A DNA stretch of 64,000 nucleotides from Opitutia bacterium (lineage in GTDB: Bacteria; Verrucomicrobiota; Verrucomicrobiia; Opitutales; Opitutaceae): assembly GCA_947472765.1 (NCBI GenBank), contig CANJCM010000017.1, positions 1 through 64,000 of the forward strand. Reading direction: 5' to 3'. Shown piece by piece: positions 17,161 to 26,998 of the stretch. Under the pieces are notes generated by a model, which saw only the letters and a list, made by a program, of their open reading frames with translations, was not told where the DNA came from and made no database searches. Position 1 is the first letter of the stretch. Every line of letters starts with the position of its first letter. Position numbers and translations under genes: made by a program.

Positions 17161-20100
17161 TCAAGGGATTCGGAGCACGCGGCCGGCAATCAAACTGCGT
17201 TCGTCGCGCAGCCAGTCCCGGTTGGCGGCGAGAATCTCGGCCCAGCGATTGGTCGTACCGTAGTATTGGCGGGAGATTCCGGAGAGGGTTTCGCCGAGGG
17301 CAATTGTATGCAGGCGGGGCACCGGGCCGGTGGGTGGCGCCGCCGGAGCGGTCGTGACGGGCGTCACGGCCGGCCGGGAGGGAGCGGTTACGGCGACGGG
17401 AGCGCGGACCACCTCGGTCGGCGTCGGGGGAGCGACGGTCGTGGGACGGTTCGGGGTGCTGGCCACCCGGTCCGCGAGTTCGTCACGCTCCTCCGTCATG
17501 AGCGTGTAGGAACGAAGGGCGGTTGAGAGCTTGTTCTCGGTTTCCGCGAGCGCAGCGGTCAGGCGGGCGACTTCCTCGCGGTCGCCGGCCGGAGCGGGGG
17601 CCGCAGTGGCGGCAGTGGCTTTCTCGGACTCGAGCTGGCGGACTCGTGCCTCGAGTTCGCGGGCGACGCCGGTCTCCTCTTTGAGTTTCGCAACTTCCGT
17701 CGTGCGGGCGGCGAGCTGCGACTGGGCGTCGGTCAGCGCGCGACGACTGGCTTCGAGTTCGGAGGACGGCACCGCGGCGCGGGAAGCGGCATCGGCCTGA
17801 GCAAGGCGGCGGGTGAGGGCCTCATTTTCGGTCGCGAGGCGTTCAGCGCGTTCGGCTTGTTCAGCGAGCGTGCGGTACTTTGCGGCGGCGTCGGATTGGG
17901 CGGCTGCTGCGGCGGAGAGATCGGCGCTGAGTTTCGCGGACGCGGTCGTGGCGACGAGGAGCCTGGCCTGAAGGTCGTCGCGGGCGGCGCTCGTGGTTGC
18001 GAGCTCGCGTTCGAGAGTGGCGAGGCGGGTTTCGAAGCCGCCGGCGGCCTGCTGGCGTTCGGTGGCTTCACGGGCCGTGGCCGCGAGGCGGGCCGTCGCG
18101 TCCGTGCGCGCTGTTTCGGCGGCGGCGAGGGCGGCGCGAAGTTTGCCCGTCTCCGCCTGAAGGTCGGAGGCAGAAGACTGCTTTTGCTGGTGCTCGGCGT
18201 TCGCGGCGGCGAGGGCAGTTTGCAGGCGGGACTTTTCGGCGTCAGCCGCGGCGGCGGCGGCTTGGGACTTCGTCGCGGCCTCACGCAAGGAGGCGACTTC
18301 GCGCGACAGGGTGGTGACTTGCGCCTGCGCTCCCTCGGCCGAGCGGCTCGCGTTCTCCGCGGCGGTGAGACGCCGGGTCAGGGCGTCCTTTTCTGTGGTC
18401 AGGCGCTCGACTGACTCGTTCAGCGCGGCGGCCTTCTGCCTGGCCTCGGCGGCACTGGAGTCCGCCTGGCGCGCCTGGGCCGCGGTGGCGGTGGCCGCCG
18501 CCAGGTCGCGGGTCAGTTTGATTCGTTCGGCCGCGAGTCCATCCCGCTCGGCGGCGAGCGCCTGCAACTTGGAACGGGCCTCGGTCAGCTCGGTGGTGCG
18601 CGCCGCGACCTGCGCGGCCGTCTCGGCTTGGGCGGACGAGGTGCTGCGCGCCGTGGCTTCCAGCGCGGCGAGGGCCCGCTCGGCTTTGACGGCGCGGGAT
18701 TCGGTCTGCTCGAGCGTGGCCTTGGCGGCTTCGGCGGCGGATTGAAGTTCGGTATTTTTGCGGGTGCTGCTGGCTGCGGCCTGCTGCGCGCTCGCGAGCC
18801 GCGAATCCAGATCCCGCAACTGGGCCTGAAGGGCGGTGATTCGTTCGTTGCCCTGCTTGTCCGTCTGATTGCGGGCGTCGTCGATCTGACGGCGCGTGGT
18901 CGTCAACTGCTGGTTCGTCGCCACCAGACGCTCGTTCAGCGTCGCGACCTCGCCGGCCTGGGCGGACGACTTCGTCGTGAGCGAGGCAACCTCGCGGCGG
19001 AGAGTCTCGATTTCCCCGTTCTGTTTCTTGAGCGATTCTTCGGCACCGGATTTGTCGCGGCTGACGCGTGCGGCGGCGGTCCGTGCCGTCTCGACCTCCT
19101 GTCTCGCTGTTGCCAACTCGGCGGCGAGCGACGCGGCGCGAGCTTCCGCTTCGTTGAACTTGCGGGCCTGGGTCTCCGCCTTTGCGAGTGCCTCGGCCGA
19201 GACCGCGGCGCGCGAAAGATCGCGGGCGAGCGTTTCCTTCTCCGCGGTCAACTGGCGGATGGTCGCGTCCTTGGCTGTGACGGAACTGCCGGCCTCGGTT
19301 GTGAGGCGGGCCTTTTCGGCCGCGAGCGTGGCGCGCTCGGCTTCGAGTTGTTGGACCTGCCGGCGGAGGGAAGCGACTTGTTCTCCGGTGGTGCGCGCGC
19401 CGGCTTCAGCCTGTGTCCGGGCATTGGTGGCTTCGGCCTGCGCGGCGGACAACTTCGTCGCGTTCGCCTCGGCGGTCTTGAGGGCGGCAGCCAGGCGCTT
19501 GTTTTCCGCGCCCGCGGATTCGGCGGATTGGGTGGCCGTGGTGAGACGGGAATTCAGGGTCGCGACCTGTCGCTGGGCCTCGGTGGCGCGGGCGGATTCG
19601 GCGGCGGCGGACTTCTCGGCGGCGGCCGCGCGCGCTTCCGTCTGCGCCAGGGACGCGACGGTCGCAGTCGACTTCGCGGTCAACGCATTTGAGGTCTCGG
19701 TGGCGGCGCGGAGCTTCTTTTCCGCATCTTCGCGAGCGGCCTGCAACTCGCGTTCGAGCGACGTTACCCGGCCCTGAAGGCTGCGGGCCTGTTCCGCGGA
19801 TTCGGCCGCGGTTTGGGCCCGCGCGGACTGCTCCTTGGCGGACGCCTCGGCGCGGGCGAGCCGCGTGTTCAAATCGGTGGCTTGCGCGCGCGTCTTGGTG
19901 AGTTCGTCCCGCGCGGCGGTGAAATCCCGATTCAGCGCGTCGGCCTTCGCCACCGACTCGGCCTGCGCGGTACTGAGGGCGGCGAGGCGGTTCGCTGTGG
20001 CGCTCGCGCTTTCGGACTGGGACGAGGCCAGCGAACTGCGGGTCGCCTCAGCCTTGATCGCCGCGGCGAGGGCGTCGCGGAGTTTGGTTTCCGTGGCGGC

Positions 20101-22155
20101 GAGCGTGCGGGCGGCGGCCTCGGACTCGCGCTGCCGGCTCGCGGCGAGATCGCTCAGGGACTTCCTGGCCGTCGTCAATTCGGCGGCGGTGGCTCGCGCG
20201 GATTCCAACTCCTTGCGGGCGGCGGAGAGATCGCGGTTCAGGGTTTCAACCTGACTCTGCGCTTCGCGCGCCTGCCTGGCGGTCGCCTCCGCGGTGGCGA
20301 GCCGGGCGGCGAGTGTCTCTTTCTCGGAAGTGAGCTGGCGGACAGTGGCGTCCTTCGCGCCGGTCGCGGCGGTGGCTTCGGAGGCGGCGCGGTTGCGCTC
20401 GTTGGCGAGGCGGTCGCGTTCGGTTTTAAGTCCGTCGCGCTCGGCCTCGATCGTCTGCACACGGGAGCGCAGCGTTGCGAGTTGGTCGGAAGATGACTTC
20501 GCGGTCGCGTCAGCGCGTTCGCGGGCGGTGACCTCGGCCTTGCTGGCGGCTTCGACCTTGGTGAGCCGGGTGGCGAGGGCGTCCTTTTCCGCGGTGAGCT
20601 GGCGAACGGTGGTGTCGCGGGTGGTGTTCGCCGCGGCGGCATCGGCGGCGATGCGGTTGCGTTCCGCGGAGATCCGATCGCGTTCCGTTTCGGCGGCCTG
20701 GAGCCGCGTGCGGATGTTGGCGAGTTGCTCGTTGGCGGACTTGGCGGAGGCTTCCGCGCGTTCCCGGCCCGCGAGCGCCTCGGCCTTGGCCATCTTCTCG
20801 GTCCGGGCCGCGGTTTCGACGGCGCCGGACTTTTCCTGCAGCGTGCTCGTGGAGCGACGGAGCGTGTCGAGCTCGCGGGTAAGTTCAGCGAGGCGGGCGC
20901 TGGCCGTGGCCTGCGCTGCCACCGCGGCGGCGCGTTCGCGTTCCGTGGCCTGCAACTGGGTCCGCGCCGTCGCGAGTTCGCGGGCGCCTTGATCGTTCGA
21001 ACTCGCGGCGGCTGCGGCGGCGGTGAGTTGCGTCTGGCGCGCCTCGGCGGCGGCGAGACTGGAGCGGGCGGCGGTGAGATCGCTCCGGAGCTGTTCGGTT
21101 TCCCGGCGCACCGTGGCGAGTTCCTCGGTCTGGGCGGCAAGACGGCTGGCGGCGTTTGCCTGTTCCTCGGTGCGCGTCGTGGCCTTGGCGACTTCGTTGG
21201 CGGCGAGAGCGAGCTTCGCGCGGGCTTCGGCGAGCGCGCGGGTGGTCTCGGCGTGGGCGGCGCGTTCGCGTTCGAGGGAAGCCTGGGCTCCCGCACTGGC
21301 GTTGGCCGCTGACGCCCGCGCGGCGGCCTCGGCCTTCGCGGCGGCAAGATCGGCTTGGGCATCCGAGAGTGCTTTCGCCCGCTCGGCCGCCTGGGCCTCG
21401 AGTTGACGCGCCCGGGCGTTCGCTCTTTCGGCGGCGTCGGCTCGATCGGCGAGCGCGGATTGGGCCTCCCGCAACTGAACCTGAAGTGCGGCCAGTTCGG
21501 GGCTGGCATCGCTCGCCGGCGTCGCCGGGGCGGCAGCCGTCGTGGTGGAACCGGCCTTCAATTTTTCCAGCTCCTGCCGGGCGGTCGTGAGATCTCCGGT
21601 GAGCTGGCGCTTTTCCTCGGTGATGACGCTGAGCTGTTCGTAGAGGTTCTTCGCTTCGTCGGAAGACGGGACCGCGCTGGGCGCCGAGGCGGCCGAAGCG
21701 GCGTTCGTCAGGGCCTTGCCCTGGCTGGCGGGCGGCGGCGTCGAGACGACGGTCTTGAGAAAGGGATTGTTGGCGCGAATCGCCTCCAGCCGGCGCCGGC
21801 CCTCGGCGAGCTGTTGCGGCGTCATCGACGACAGCAGCGTTTCCAAGGCCTTTCCCGTGCTGCCGGTTTGCGACGAAAGCGTCAGCCAGACAAACGCTTC
21901 AGGGAGATCGACGATCGTCTGCCGACCTTGGGCGTAGGCGAGGCCGAGATTGTATTGGGCGATGACATTGCCCCGTTCCGCCTTCGCGCGCAGCGAGCCA
22001 ATGTCGTTCGGATCGTTCCGATTCTGGGCCGGGCTGGTAACTGGAGCTGCGGCGGGCGCGGCTGCTTTCGGCGCCGGGGCAGGCGCAGTCGCGGCCCAGG
22101 CAGCTGGTGACAGGGCCGGAAGTGAAACGAGGAGCGCGAGGCGGACAGACTTCAT
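17161..22155 (-). CDS. Giant coiled-coil protein with N-terminal Sel1-like repeat and C-terminal LysM
   Basis: A 1664-residue exported protein. The ATG at 22155 begins a signal peptide (LALLVSLPALSPAAWA). A Sel1-like repeat follows at about 53-115 (AERGNVIAQYNLGLAYAQGR), then about 1400 residues of nearly continuous Ala/Glu/Arg/Thr-rich coiled coil, a Pro/Thr linker, and a LysM domain at about 1613-1664 (GETLSGISRQYYGT, ending GRVLRIP). The coiled coil contains internal duplications of about 87 residues: two adjacent copies at about 448-621 and a more divergent one near 899-985, each with an RQLTxEKxxLAxxL segment. A helix this long could span a large distance in the envelope; there is no lipobox. 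It resembles no single named protein I recognise. High GC makes long antisense frames appear opposite it; these look like shadows. Confidence 0.88.
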   Translation of the reverse strand: MKSVRLALLVSLPALSPAAWAATAPAPAPKAAAPAAAPVTSPAQNRNDPNDIGSLRAKAERGNVIAQYNLGLAYAQGRQTIVDLPEAFVWLTLSSQTGSTGKALETLLSSMTPQQLAEGRRRLEAIRANNPFLKTVVSTPPPASQGKALTNAASAASAPSAVPSSDEAKNLYEQLSVITEEKRQLTGDLTTARQELEKLKAGSTTTAAAPATPASDASPELAALQVQLREAQSALADRADAAERANARARQLEAQAAERAKALSDAQADLAAAKAEAAARASAANASAGAQASLERERAAHAETTRALAEARAKLALAANEVAKATTRTEEQANAASRLAAQTEELATVRRETEQLRSDLTAARSSLAAAEARQTQLTAAAAAASSNDQGARELATARTQLQATERERAAAVAAQATASARLAELTRELDTLRRSTSTLQEKSGAVETAARTEKMAKAEALAGRERAEASAKSANEQLANIRTRLQAAETERDRISAERNRIAADAAAANTTRDTTVRQLTAEKDALATRLTKVEAASKAEVTARERADATAKSSSDQLATLRSRVQTIEAERDGLKTERDRLANERNRAASEATAATGAKDATVRQLTSEKETLAARLATAEATARQAREAQSQVETLNRDLSAARKELESARATAAELTTARKSLSDLAASRQRESEAAARTLAATETKLRDALAAAIKAEATRSSLASSQSESASATANRLAALSTAQAESVAKADALNRDFTAARDELTKTRAQATDLNTRLARAEASAKEQSARAQTAAESAEQARSLQGRVTSLERELQAAREDAEKKLRAATETSNALTAKSTATVASLAQTEARAAAAEKSAAAESARATEAQRQVATLNSRLTTATQSAESAGAENKRLAAALKTAEANATKLSAAQAEATNARTQAEAGARTTGEQVASLRRQVQQLEAERATLAAEKARLTTEAGSSVTAKDATIRQLTAEKETLARDLSRAAVSAEALAKAETQARKFNEAEARAASLAAELATARQEVETARTAAARVSRDKSGAEESLKKQNGEIETLRREVASLTTKSSAQAGEVATLNERLVATNQQLTTTRRQIDDARNQTDKQGNERITALQAQLRDLDSRLASAQQAAASSTRKNTELQSAAEAAKATLEQTESRAVKAERALAALEATARSTSSAQAETAAQVAARTTELTEARSKLQALAAERDGLAAERIKLTRDLAAATATAAQARQADSSAAEARQKAAALNESVERLTTEKDALTRRLTAAENASRSAEGAQAQVTTLSREVASLREAATKSQAAAAAADAEKSRLQTALAAANAEHQQKQSSASDLQAETGKLRAALAAAETARTDATARLAATAREATERQQAAGGFETRLATLERELATTSAARDDLQARLLVATTASAKLSADLSAAAAAQSDAAAKYRTLAEQAERAERLATENEALTRRLAQADAASRAAVPSSELEASRRALTDAQSQLAARTTEVAKLKEETGVARELEARVRQLESEKATAATAAPAPAGDREEVARLTAALAETENKLSTALRSYTLMTEERDELADRVASTPNRPTTVAPPTPTEVVRAPVAVTAPSRPAVTPVTTAPAAPPTGPVPRLHTIALGETLSGISRQYYGTTNRWAEILAANRDWLRDERSLIAGRVLRIP

Positions 22156-22439
22156 GCAGAAGCGCGGCGCGACGCTGGCAGCCCCCCTAGGCTGATACAA
22201 CTCGCGAAGTTGCAGAATGCCACTTTTTGCCCCGCCGGAACTCGAGGCTTGCGCGGACCGAATCGAGGTCGCCAACTTTCGCTTCCGTTTCGTCAGGCTT
22301 GGGATGCTCACGAGGTTGTGCTTGGATCCACGTGAGAGAGGCGACCCCAAAACGTCGTCTCCAATTCACCACAGCGGACGAGAGTTTGTCCGCCGATATA
22401 CTTTTCTTGCGACCCAGATTGCCTGTGCCCGGCCCCTTC

Positions 22440-23594
22440 ATGAATTTCCCTCCGCTTCGCCCGTCGTTATTTCCCTTCCTCACGGTACTTCTCGTGGCGG
22501 CGGGATGCTCCAAGTCCGGCAGCACGACGGGGCCGGCGACGGCGCCCGTCATTCCCGTGCAGACGGCGGAGGTCGAAACCCGGGATGTCCCGCGGATTGT
22601 CGAATCGGTCGGCTCGGTGCAGTCGCTGCGCACGGTGGCGGTGAAGTCGCAGGTCGACGGGATGATCGCCGAGATTCATTTTCGCGAGGGCGACGAGGTC
22701 GAGGCCGGCGCGCCGCTCGTCTCGCTGGATCGCCGGCCGTTCGAGAACAGCCTGCGGATCGCCCGCGCGGATCTCGCCAACGTCCGCGCCGAGGCGTCCA
22801 AGGCCGTCGCCGATCTCGAGCGCTACAAGAGTCTCGATCAACAGGACGCAATTTCGAAGGAGCAGTTCGCCCAGTTGAGCACCAAGGCCGAGACGACCCG
22901 TGCCCTCGTGCAGGCGAAGGAGGCGGCCGTGGCCAACGCGGAACTCATGCTCGGCTACACCACCATTCGCGCGCCGATCGCCGGTCGCACCGGGCAGCTC
23001 AGTCTTCATGAAGGCGCTCTCGTGAAGGCCAACGACGCCGGCCAGTCGATCGTCACGCTCAACCAGCTCGCCCCGATCAACGCCGCGTTCACCGTCCCCG
23101 AGGTTGCCCTCAACGCGATCCGCGCCGCGATCAAGGCGGGCGAGGTTTCCATCACTGTCACCGACCGTACTTCCGGCCTCGTCCGTTCCGACGGACAGCT
23201 CACATTCGTCGACAACGCCGTCGATCCTGCCTCCGGCACCATCACGCTCAAGGCCACCTTCGCCAACGCTGATCACGCGCTCTGGCCCGGCCAGTTCGTC
23301 CACGTACAGACCAAGGTCGGCATCGATCGCGCCGCCCTGCTCGTGCCGTCCGCCGCCGTGCAAACCGGGCAGAACGGCGCCCAGATCTTCGTCGTGAAGC
23401 CCGACCGCACCGTGGATATCCGGCCGGTGAAAATCCTTCGCTCCGCCGGTGATTCCACCCTCGTCAGCGAGGGCGTCCGCGCCGGCGAAACCGTCATCAC
23501 CGACGGCCAGCTGCGCCTCGTGCCCGGCGCCAAGGTCGAGTCGAAGGCCCTCGCCACGATCCTCAAAGGTCCCGCGACCGCCACCACCCCATGA
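22440..23594 (+). CDS. RND efflux periplasmic adaptor (HlyD/MFP family), lipoprotein
   Basis: The periplasmic adaptor connects an RND pump to an outer-membrane channel. The ATG at 22440 gives a lipoprotein signal (FLTVLLVAAGC, Cys about 23) and 384 residues. Domains in order: a barrel-sandwich half with VAVKSQVDGMIAEIHFREGD, an alpha hairpin (about 110-165, LANVRAEASKAVADLERYK), the second sandwich half LGYTTIRAPIAGRTGQLSLHEG, then beta-barrel and membrane-proximal domains. The opening VGSVQSLRTVAVKSQVDG is typical of the MdtA/AcrA group. Its stop overlaps the pump start by four bases (ATGA), so the two are translationally coupled. Confidence 0.93.
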   Translation: MNFPPLRPSLFPFLTVLLVAAGCSKSGSTTGPATAPVIPVQTAEVETRDVPRIVESVGSVQSLRTVAVKSQVDGMIAEIHFREGDEVEAGAPLVSLDRRPFENSLRIARADLANVRAEASKAVADLERYKSLDQQDAISKEQFAQLSTKAETTRALVQAKEAAVANAELMLGYTTIRAPIAGRTGQLSLHEGALVKANDAGQSIVTLNQLAPINAAFTVPEVALNAIRAAIKAGEVSITVTDRTSGLVRSDGQLTFVDNAVDPASGTITLKATFANADHALWPGQFVHVQTKVGIDRAALLVPSAAVQTGQNGAQIFVVKPDRTVDIRPVKILRSAGDSTLVSEGVRAGETVITDGQLRLVPGAKVESKALATILKGPATATTP

Positions 23595-26500
23595 ATCTTC
23601 CCGCGCTCTGCATCCGCCGGCCGGTGATGACGACGCTGCTGACCGCGGCGCTGCTCGTGTTCGGGGCCATGGCCTACCGGCAGCTGCCCGTCAGCGATCT
23701 GCCGAACGTCGATTTGCCCACGATCGTGGTGACCGCAAGCCTGCCCGGCGCGACGCCCGAGACGATGGCGTCCGCCGTCGCGACGCCGCTCGAGCAACAG
23801 TTCTCCACCATCGCCGGCATCGATTCGATGACGTCGACGAGCTACCTCGGCGGCACGTCGATCACGGTGCAGTTCACGCTCGAACGTAGCATCGATGCGG
23901 CGGCGCAGGACATCCAGTCCGCCATTGCCTCGGTCCAGCGGCGTCTTCCCGCGGACATGCCTTCGCCGCCTTCGCTGCGGAAGACCAATCCGGCGGACTC
24001 GCCGATCATGTTCCTCGCGCTGAGCTCGGCGACCCTGCCGCTCTCCGTGGTCGACGAGTACGCCCAGACCTATCTCGCCCAACGCATCTCCACGGTCGAT
24101 GGCGTGGCGCAGGTGATGGTGATCGGAGCGCAGAAGTACGCGCTACGGGTCCAGCTCGACCCGCGAGCTCTCGCCAGCCGCGGCATCACCCTCGATGAGG
24201 TCCGGTCCGCGCTGTCGACCCACAACGTCAATCTCCCGACCGGCGTCCTCGACGGGAATTTCCAGGCGATGACGGTGGTCGCGAGCGGTCAGCTCAAGAA
24301 CAGCGCGGAGTTCAGCAAGATCGTCGTCGCTTACCGCAACGGCGCCCCGGTCCGCCTCGGTGACATCGCCCAGGTGCTCGACAGCGTGCAGGAGGTGCGG
24401 TCGGCGAGCTGGTATTACGGGCAGGGGGTTCCCAACGGGCAGCGCACCATCGGCCTTGCGGTCCAGCGTCAGCCCGGCACGAATACGGTCGAGGTGGTGA
24501 GCAAGGTGCGCGCGCTGCTGCCGGCGTTTCGCCAGCAGCTCCCGGCCTCGGTCCAGATTGAAATTCTGAACGATCGCGCGGTCGCGGTGCGCGAGTCGGT
24601 GCACGACGTGCAGTTCACCATGGTGCTGGCCGTGGCACTCGTGATCATGGTGATTTTCCTCTTCCTCCGCACGCTGACCGCGACGCTGATTCCCGGGGCG
24701 GCCATCCCGCTCGCGCTGCTCGGCACGTTCATCGTGATGCATTTTTGCGGGTACTCGTTGAACAATCTGTCGCTGCTCGCGCTGACGCTCTCGGTCGGGT
24801 TCGTCGTCGATGACGCGATCGTCATGCTCGAGAACATCGTCCGCCACATCGAGGCCGGCATGCCGGTGCGCGAGGCGGCCTTCAAGGGCTCGGGCGAGAT
24901 CGGATTCACGATTCTCTCGATGACGGTGTCGCTCGTCGCGGTGTTCATCCCGGTCCTGTTCATGGGCGGATTGCTCGGCCGGCTGCTGCACGAATTCGCC
25001 GTCACCATCACCGCCTCGATCCTGATTTCGGGCCTCGTCTCGCTCACCCTGACGCCGATGCTGTGCAGCCGGTTTCTCAAGCCGCATCACGGCGGCCCGG
25101 TGCACCACAACTGGTTCTATCGTACGAGCGAGGCGTTGTTCCAGGGCATGGTGGGTCTCTACGGCCGCACACTCGCCGCGGCGATGCGGCACCGGGCGCT
25201 GACGGTGTGCGTCGCGGCGGCGATGGCCGTGCTGACCGTGCTCGTCGCACGGCAGCTCCCGACGGGTTTTATCCCGACCGATGACACCGGCCAGATGTAC
25301 ATTGCGACCGAGGGTGCGCAGGACGTTTCGTTCGCGGAGATGGTCAACCACCAGCAGGCGGTCGCCAAGGTGGTCGCGGCGCATCCGGCCGTGGAAGCGT
25401 TCATGACGTCGATCGGAGGCAGTACCATGAGCGCAGGGACGGCCAATCAGGGCCGGATGTTCATCCGCCTGACGCCTCGGGACCAGCGTCCGGCGGCCGC
25501 GGAAGTGGTGCAGGACATGCGCCAGCGGCTCGCGGTCATCCCCGGCATCAAGACGTACCCCCAGATTCTTCCGCCGCTGCGCATCGGTGGCTCGCTCACG
25601 AAGGCGCAGTACCAGTTCACGCTCTTCGGCACCGACCTGAAGGAGCTGTACGCCGCGGCTCAGAACATGGAGGTGAAGATGCGCGCCCTGCCCGGTCTGC
25701 AGGACGTAAATTCCGATCTGCAGATCACGAGCCCGCAGCTCCGCGTGGAAATCAAGCGTGACCGCGCCGCCGCGCTCGGCATCACGCCCCAGCAGATCGA
25801 GGACGCCCTCTACAGTGCGTATGGCTCGCGCCAGGTCTCGACCCTCTACACGCCGACGAACCAATACTTCGTGATCATGGAGATGGCGCCGGAGTTCCAG
25901 CGTAACTCCGAGGCGCTCTCGCTGCTCTACCTCCGCAGCCGCAGCGGCAAACCCGTCCCGCTCGACACCGTGGCGGAACTCAAGCGTGAGGTCGGCCCGC
26001 TGACCGTGAACCATCTCGGCCAGGTGCCCGCGGTTACGATCTCCTTCAATCTTCGACTCGGCTTCTCGCTCGGCGAGGCCGCCGCGCTCGTGACCGAGCT
26101 CGCCCAACGTGAATTGCCCGCGACCGTCAGCTACGGATTCCAGGGTGCGGCGCAGGCGTTTGCTTCCTCGATGCAGGGACTCGGCCTGCTGCTCGTGCTC
26201 GCGATCCTCGTGATCTACGTGGTGCTGGGAATTCTCTACGAGGACTTCATCCACCCGCTGACGATTCTGTCGGGCCTGCCCGCGGCGAGCTTCGGCGCGC
26301 TGTTCACGCTCTGGCTCTTCAAGCAGGAGCTGAACGTGATGGGCTACGTCGGCATCATCCTGCTCATTGGCATCGTGAAGAAGAACGCGATCATGATGAT
26401 CGACTTCGCGCTTTCCGCCCGCGACCGCGGCGAGCACAACCCCGAGAAAGCGATCGTCGAGGCCTGTCTCGTGCGCTTCCGGCCGATCATGATGACCAGC

Positions 26501-26731
26501 TTCGCGGCGCTCGCGAGCGCCATCCCGATCGCGCTCGGTCTCGGCGCCGGCGCCGAATCCCGCCGGCCGCTCGGCCTCGCGGTCGTCGGTGGGTTGATCG
26601 TCTCGCAGTTGCTCACCCTCTACATCACGCCGGTGATTTACGTGTACATGGATCGCTTCACGGCTCACGCGCGGAAACTGAAACGCGAAGCCGCGGCGGG
26701 AGTCGTCAGCGAGCCCGCGATGGCGAAGTAA
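23591..26731 (+). CDS. RND family multidrug-type efflux permease
   Basis: A 1046-residue inner-membrane proton antiporter of the AcrB/MdtB (HAE1) type. It has the two-fold repeat of 12 membrane segments with two large periplasmic loops. The proton-relay Asp pair lies in LSVGFVVDDAIVMLENI at about residues 407-408, as in AcrB, and the second-half equivalent is IVKKNAIMMIDFAL. The N-terminus RRPVMTTLLTAALLVFG is also typical. Substrates cannot be predicted. No outer-membrane channel gene follows; after the pump comes a repeat-rich gap and an unrelated minus-strand gene, so a TolC-like partner must be encoded elsewhere. Confidence 0.95.
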   Translation: MNLPALCIRRPVMTTLLTAALLVFGAMAYRQLPVSDLPNVDLPTIVVTASLPGATPETMASAVATPLEQQFSTIAGIDSMTSTSYLGGTSITVQFTLERSIDAAAQDIQSAIASVQRRLPADMPSPPSLRKTNPADSPIMFLALSSATLPLSVVDEYAQTYLAQRISTVDGVAQVMVIGAQKYALRVQLDPRALASRGITLDEVRSALSTHNVNLPTGVLDGNFQAMTVVASGQLKNSAEFSKIVVAYRNGAPVRLGDIAQVLDSVQEVRSASWYYGQGVPNGQRTIGLAVQRQPGTNTVEVVSKVRALLPAFRQQLPASVQIEILNDRAVAVRESVHDVQFTMVLAVALVIMVIFLFLRTLTATLIPGAAIPLALLGTFIVMHFCGYSLNNLSLLALTLSVGFVVDDAIVMLENIVRHIEAGMPVREAAFKGSGEIGFTILSMTVSLVAVFIPVLFMGGLLGRLLHEFAVTITASILISGLVSLTLTPMLCSRFLKPHHGGPVHHNWFYRTSEALFQGMVGLYGRTLAAAMRHRALTVCVAAAMAVLTVLVARQLPTGFIPTDDTGQMYIATEGAQDVSFAEMVNHQQAVAKVVAAHPAVEAFMTSIGGSTMSAGTANQGRMFIRLTPRDQRPAAAEVVQDMRQRLAVIPGIKTYPQILPPLRIGGSLTKAQYQFTLFGTDLKELYAAAQNMEVKMRALPGLQDVNSDLQITSPQLRVEIKRDRAAALGITPQQIEDALYSAYGSRQVSTLYTPTNQYFVIMEMAPEFQRNSEALSLLYLRSRSGKPVPLDTVAELKREVGPLTVNHLGQVPAVTISFNLRLGFSLGEAAALVTELAQRELPATVSYGFQGAAQAFASSMQGLGLLLVLAILVIYVVLGILYEDFIHPLTILSGLPAASFGALFTLWLFKQELNVMGYVGIILLIGIVKKNAIMMIDFALSARDRGEHNPEKAIVEACLVRFRPIMMTSFAALASAIPIALGLGAGAESRRPLGLAVVGGLIVSQLLTLYITPVIYVYMDRFTAHARKLKREAAAGVVSEPAMAK

Positions 26732-26762
26732 GATCGAGTACGGCCGGGCTCCGGATTGGTTG

Positions 26763-26983
26763 GAGCCTGAAGCCAGGAAATCAGGAACCGATCCATTAGC
26801 GGGCGGCAGAGAGTGGCATCGAGCGTGATGCGAATGGCCTCCGTCGTGTTCCGGAGTCTGAGCGGCTCGGTTCCGGGTTTCCTGGCTTCAGGCTCAATTA
26901 TCGAGCTCTGGATTTTAATCACCGAGGCACCGAGACACCGAGTTCCGGATATTCTTCGTGCCTTCGCGCCTTCGTGGTTAAAT
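26763..26983. repeat. Two nested intergenic inverted repeats (families H and G)
   Basis: Family H: 26763-26786 (GAGCCTGAAGCCAGGAAATC) is repeated inverted near 26875-26898, about 90 bases apart. Family G: 26917-26983 contains an ACCGAGGCACCGAGACACCG arm and a TTCGTGCCTTCGCGCCTTCG arm ending in GTGGTTAAA. Both families recur at 28.1-28.7 kb, and family G also at 34215-34275. They fill the whole gap between the RND pump and the convergent amidohydrolase. Confidence 0.8.
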
Positions 26984-26998
26984 CCGAATTTGTCCGGC

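Noticed and set aside
18628-19692. 354-codon and other long plus-strand frames opposite the giant LysM gene
   Set aside because: Gly/Arg-rich complement of an Ala/Glu-rich coiled coil; expected by composition.
24143-26668. 841-codon open frame antisense to the RND pump
   Set aside because: Same shadow effect; composition dominated by His, Arg and Glu and no recognisable domain.
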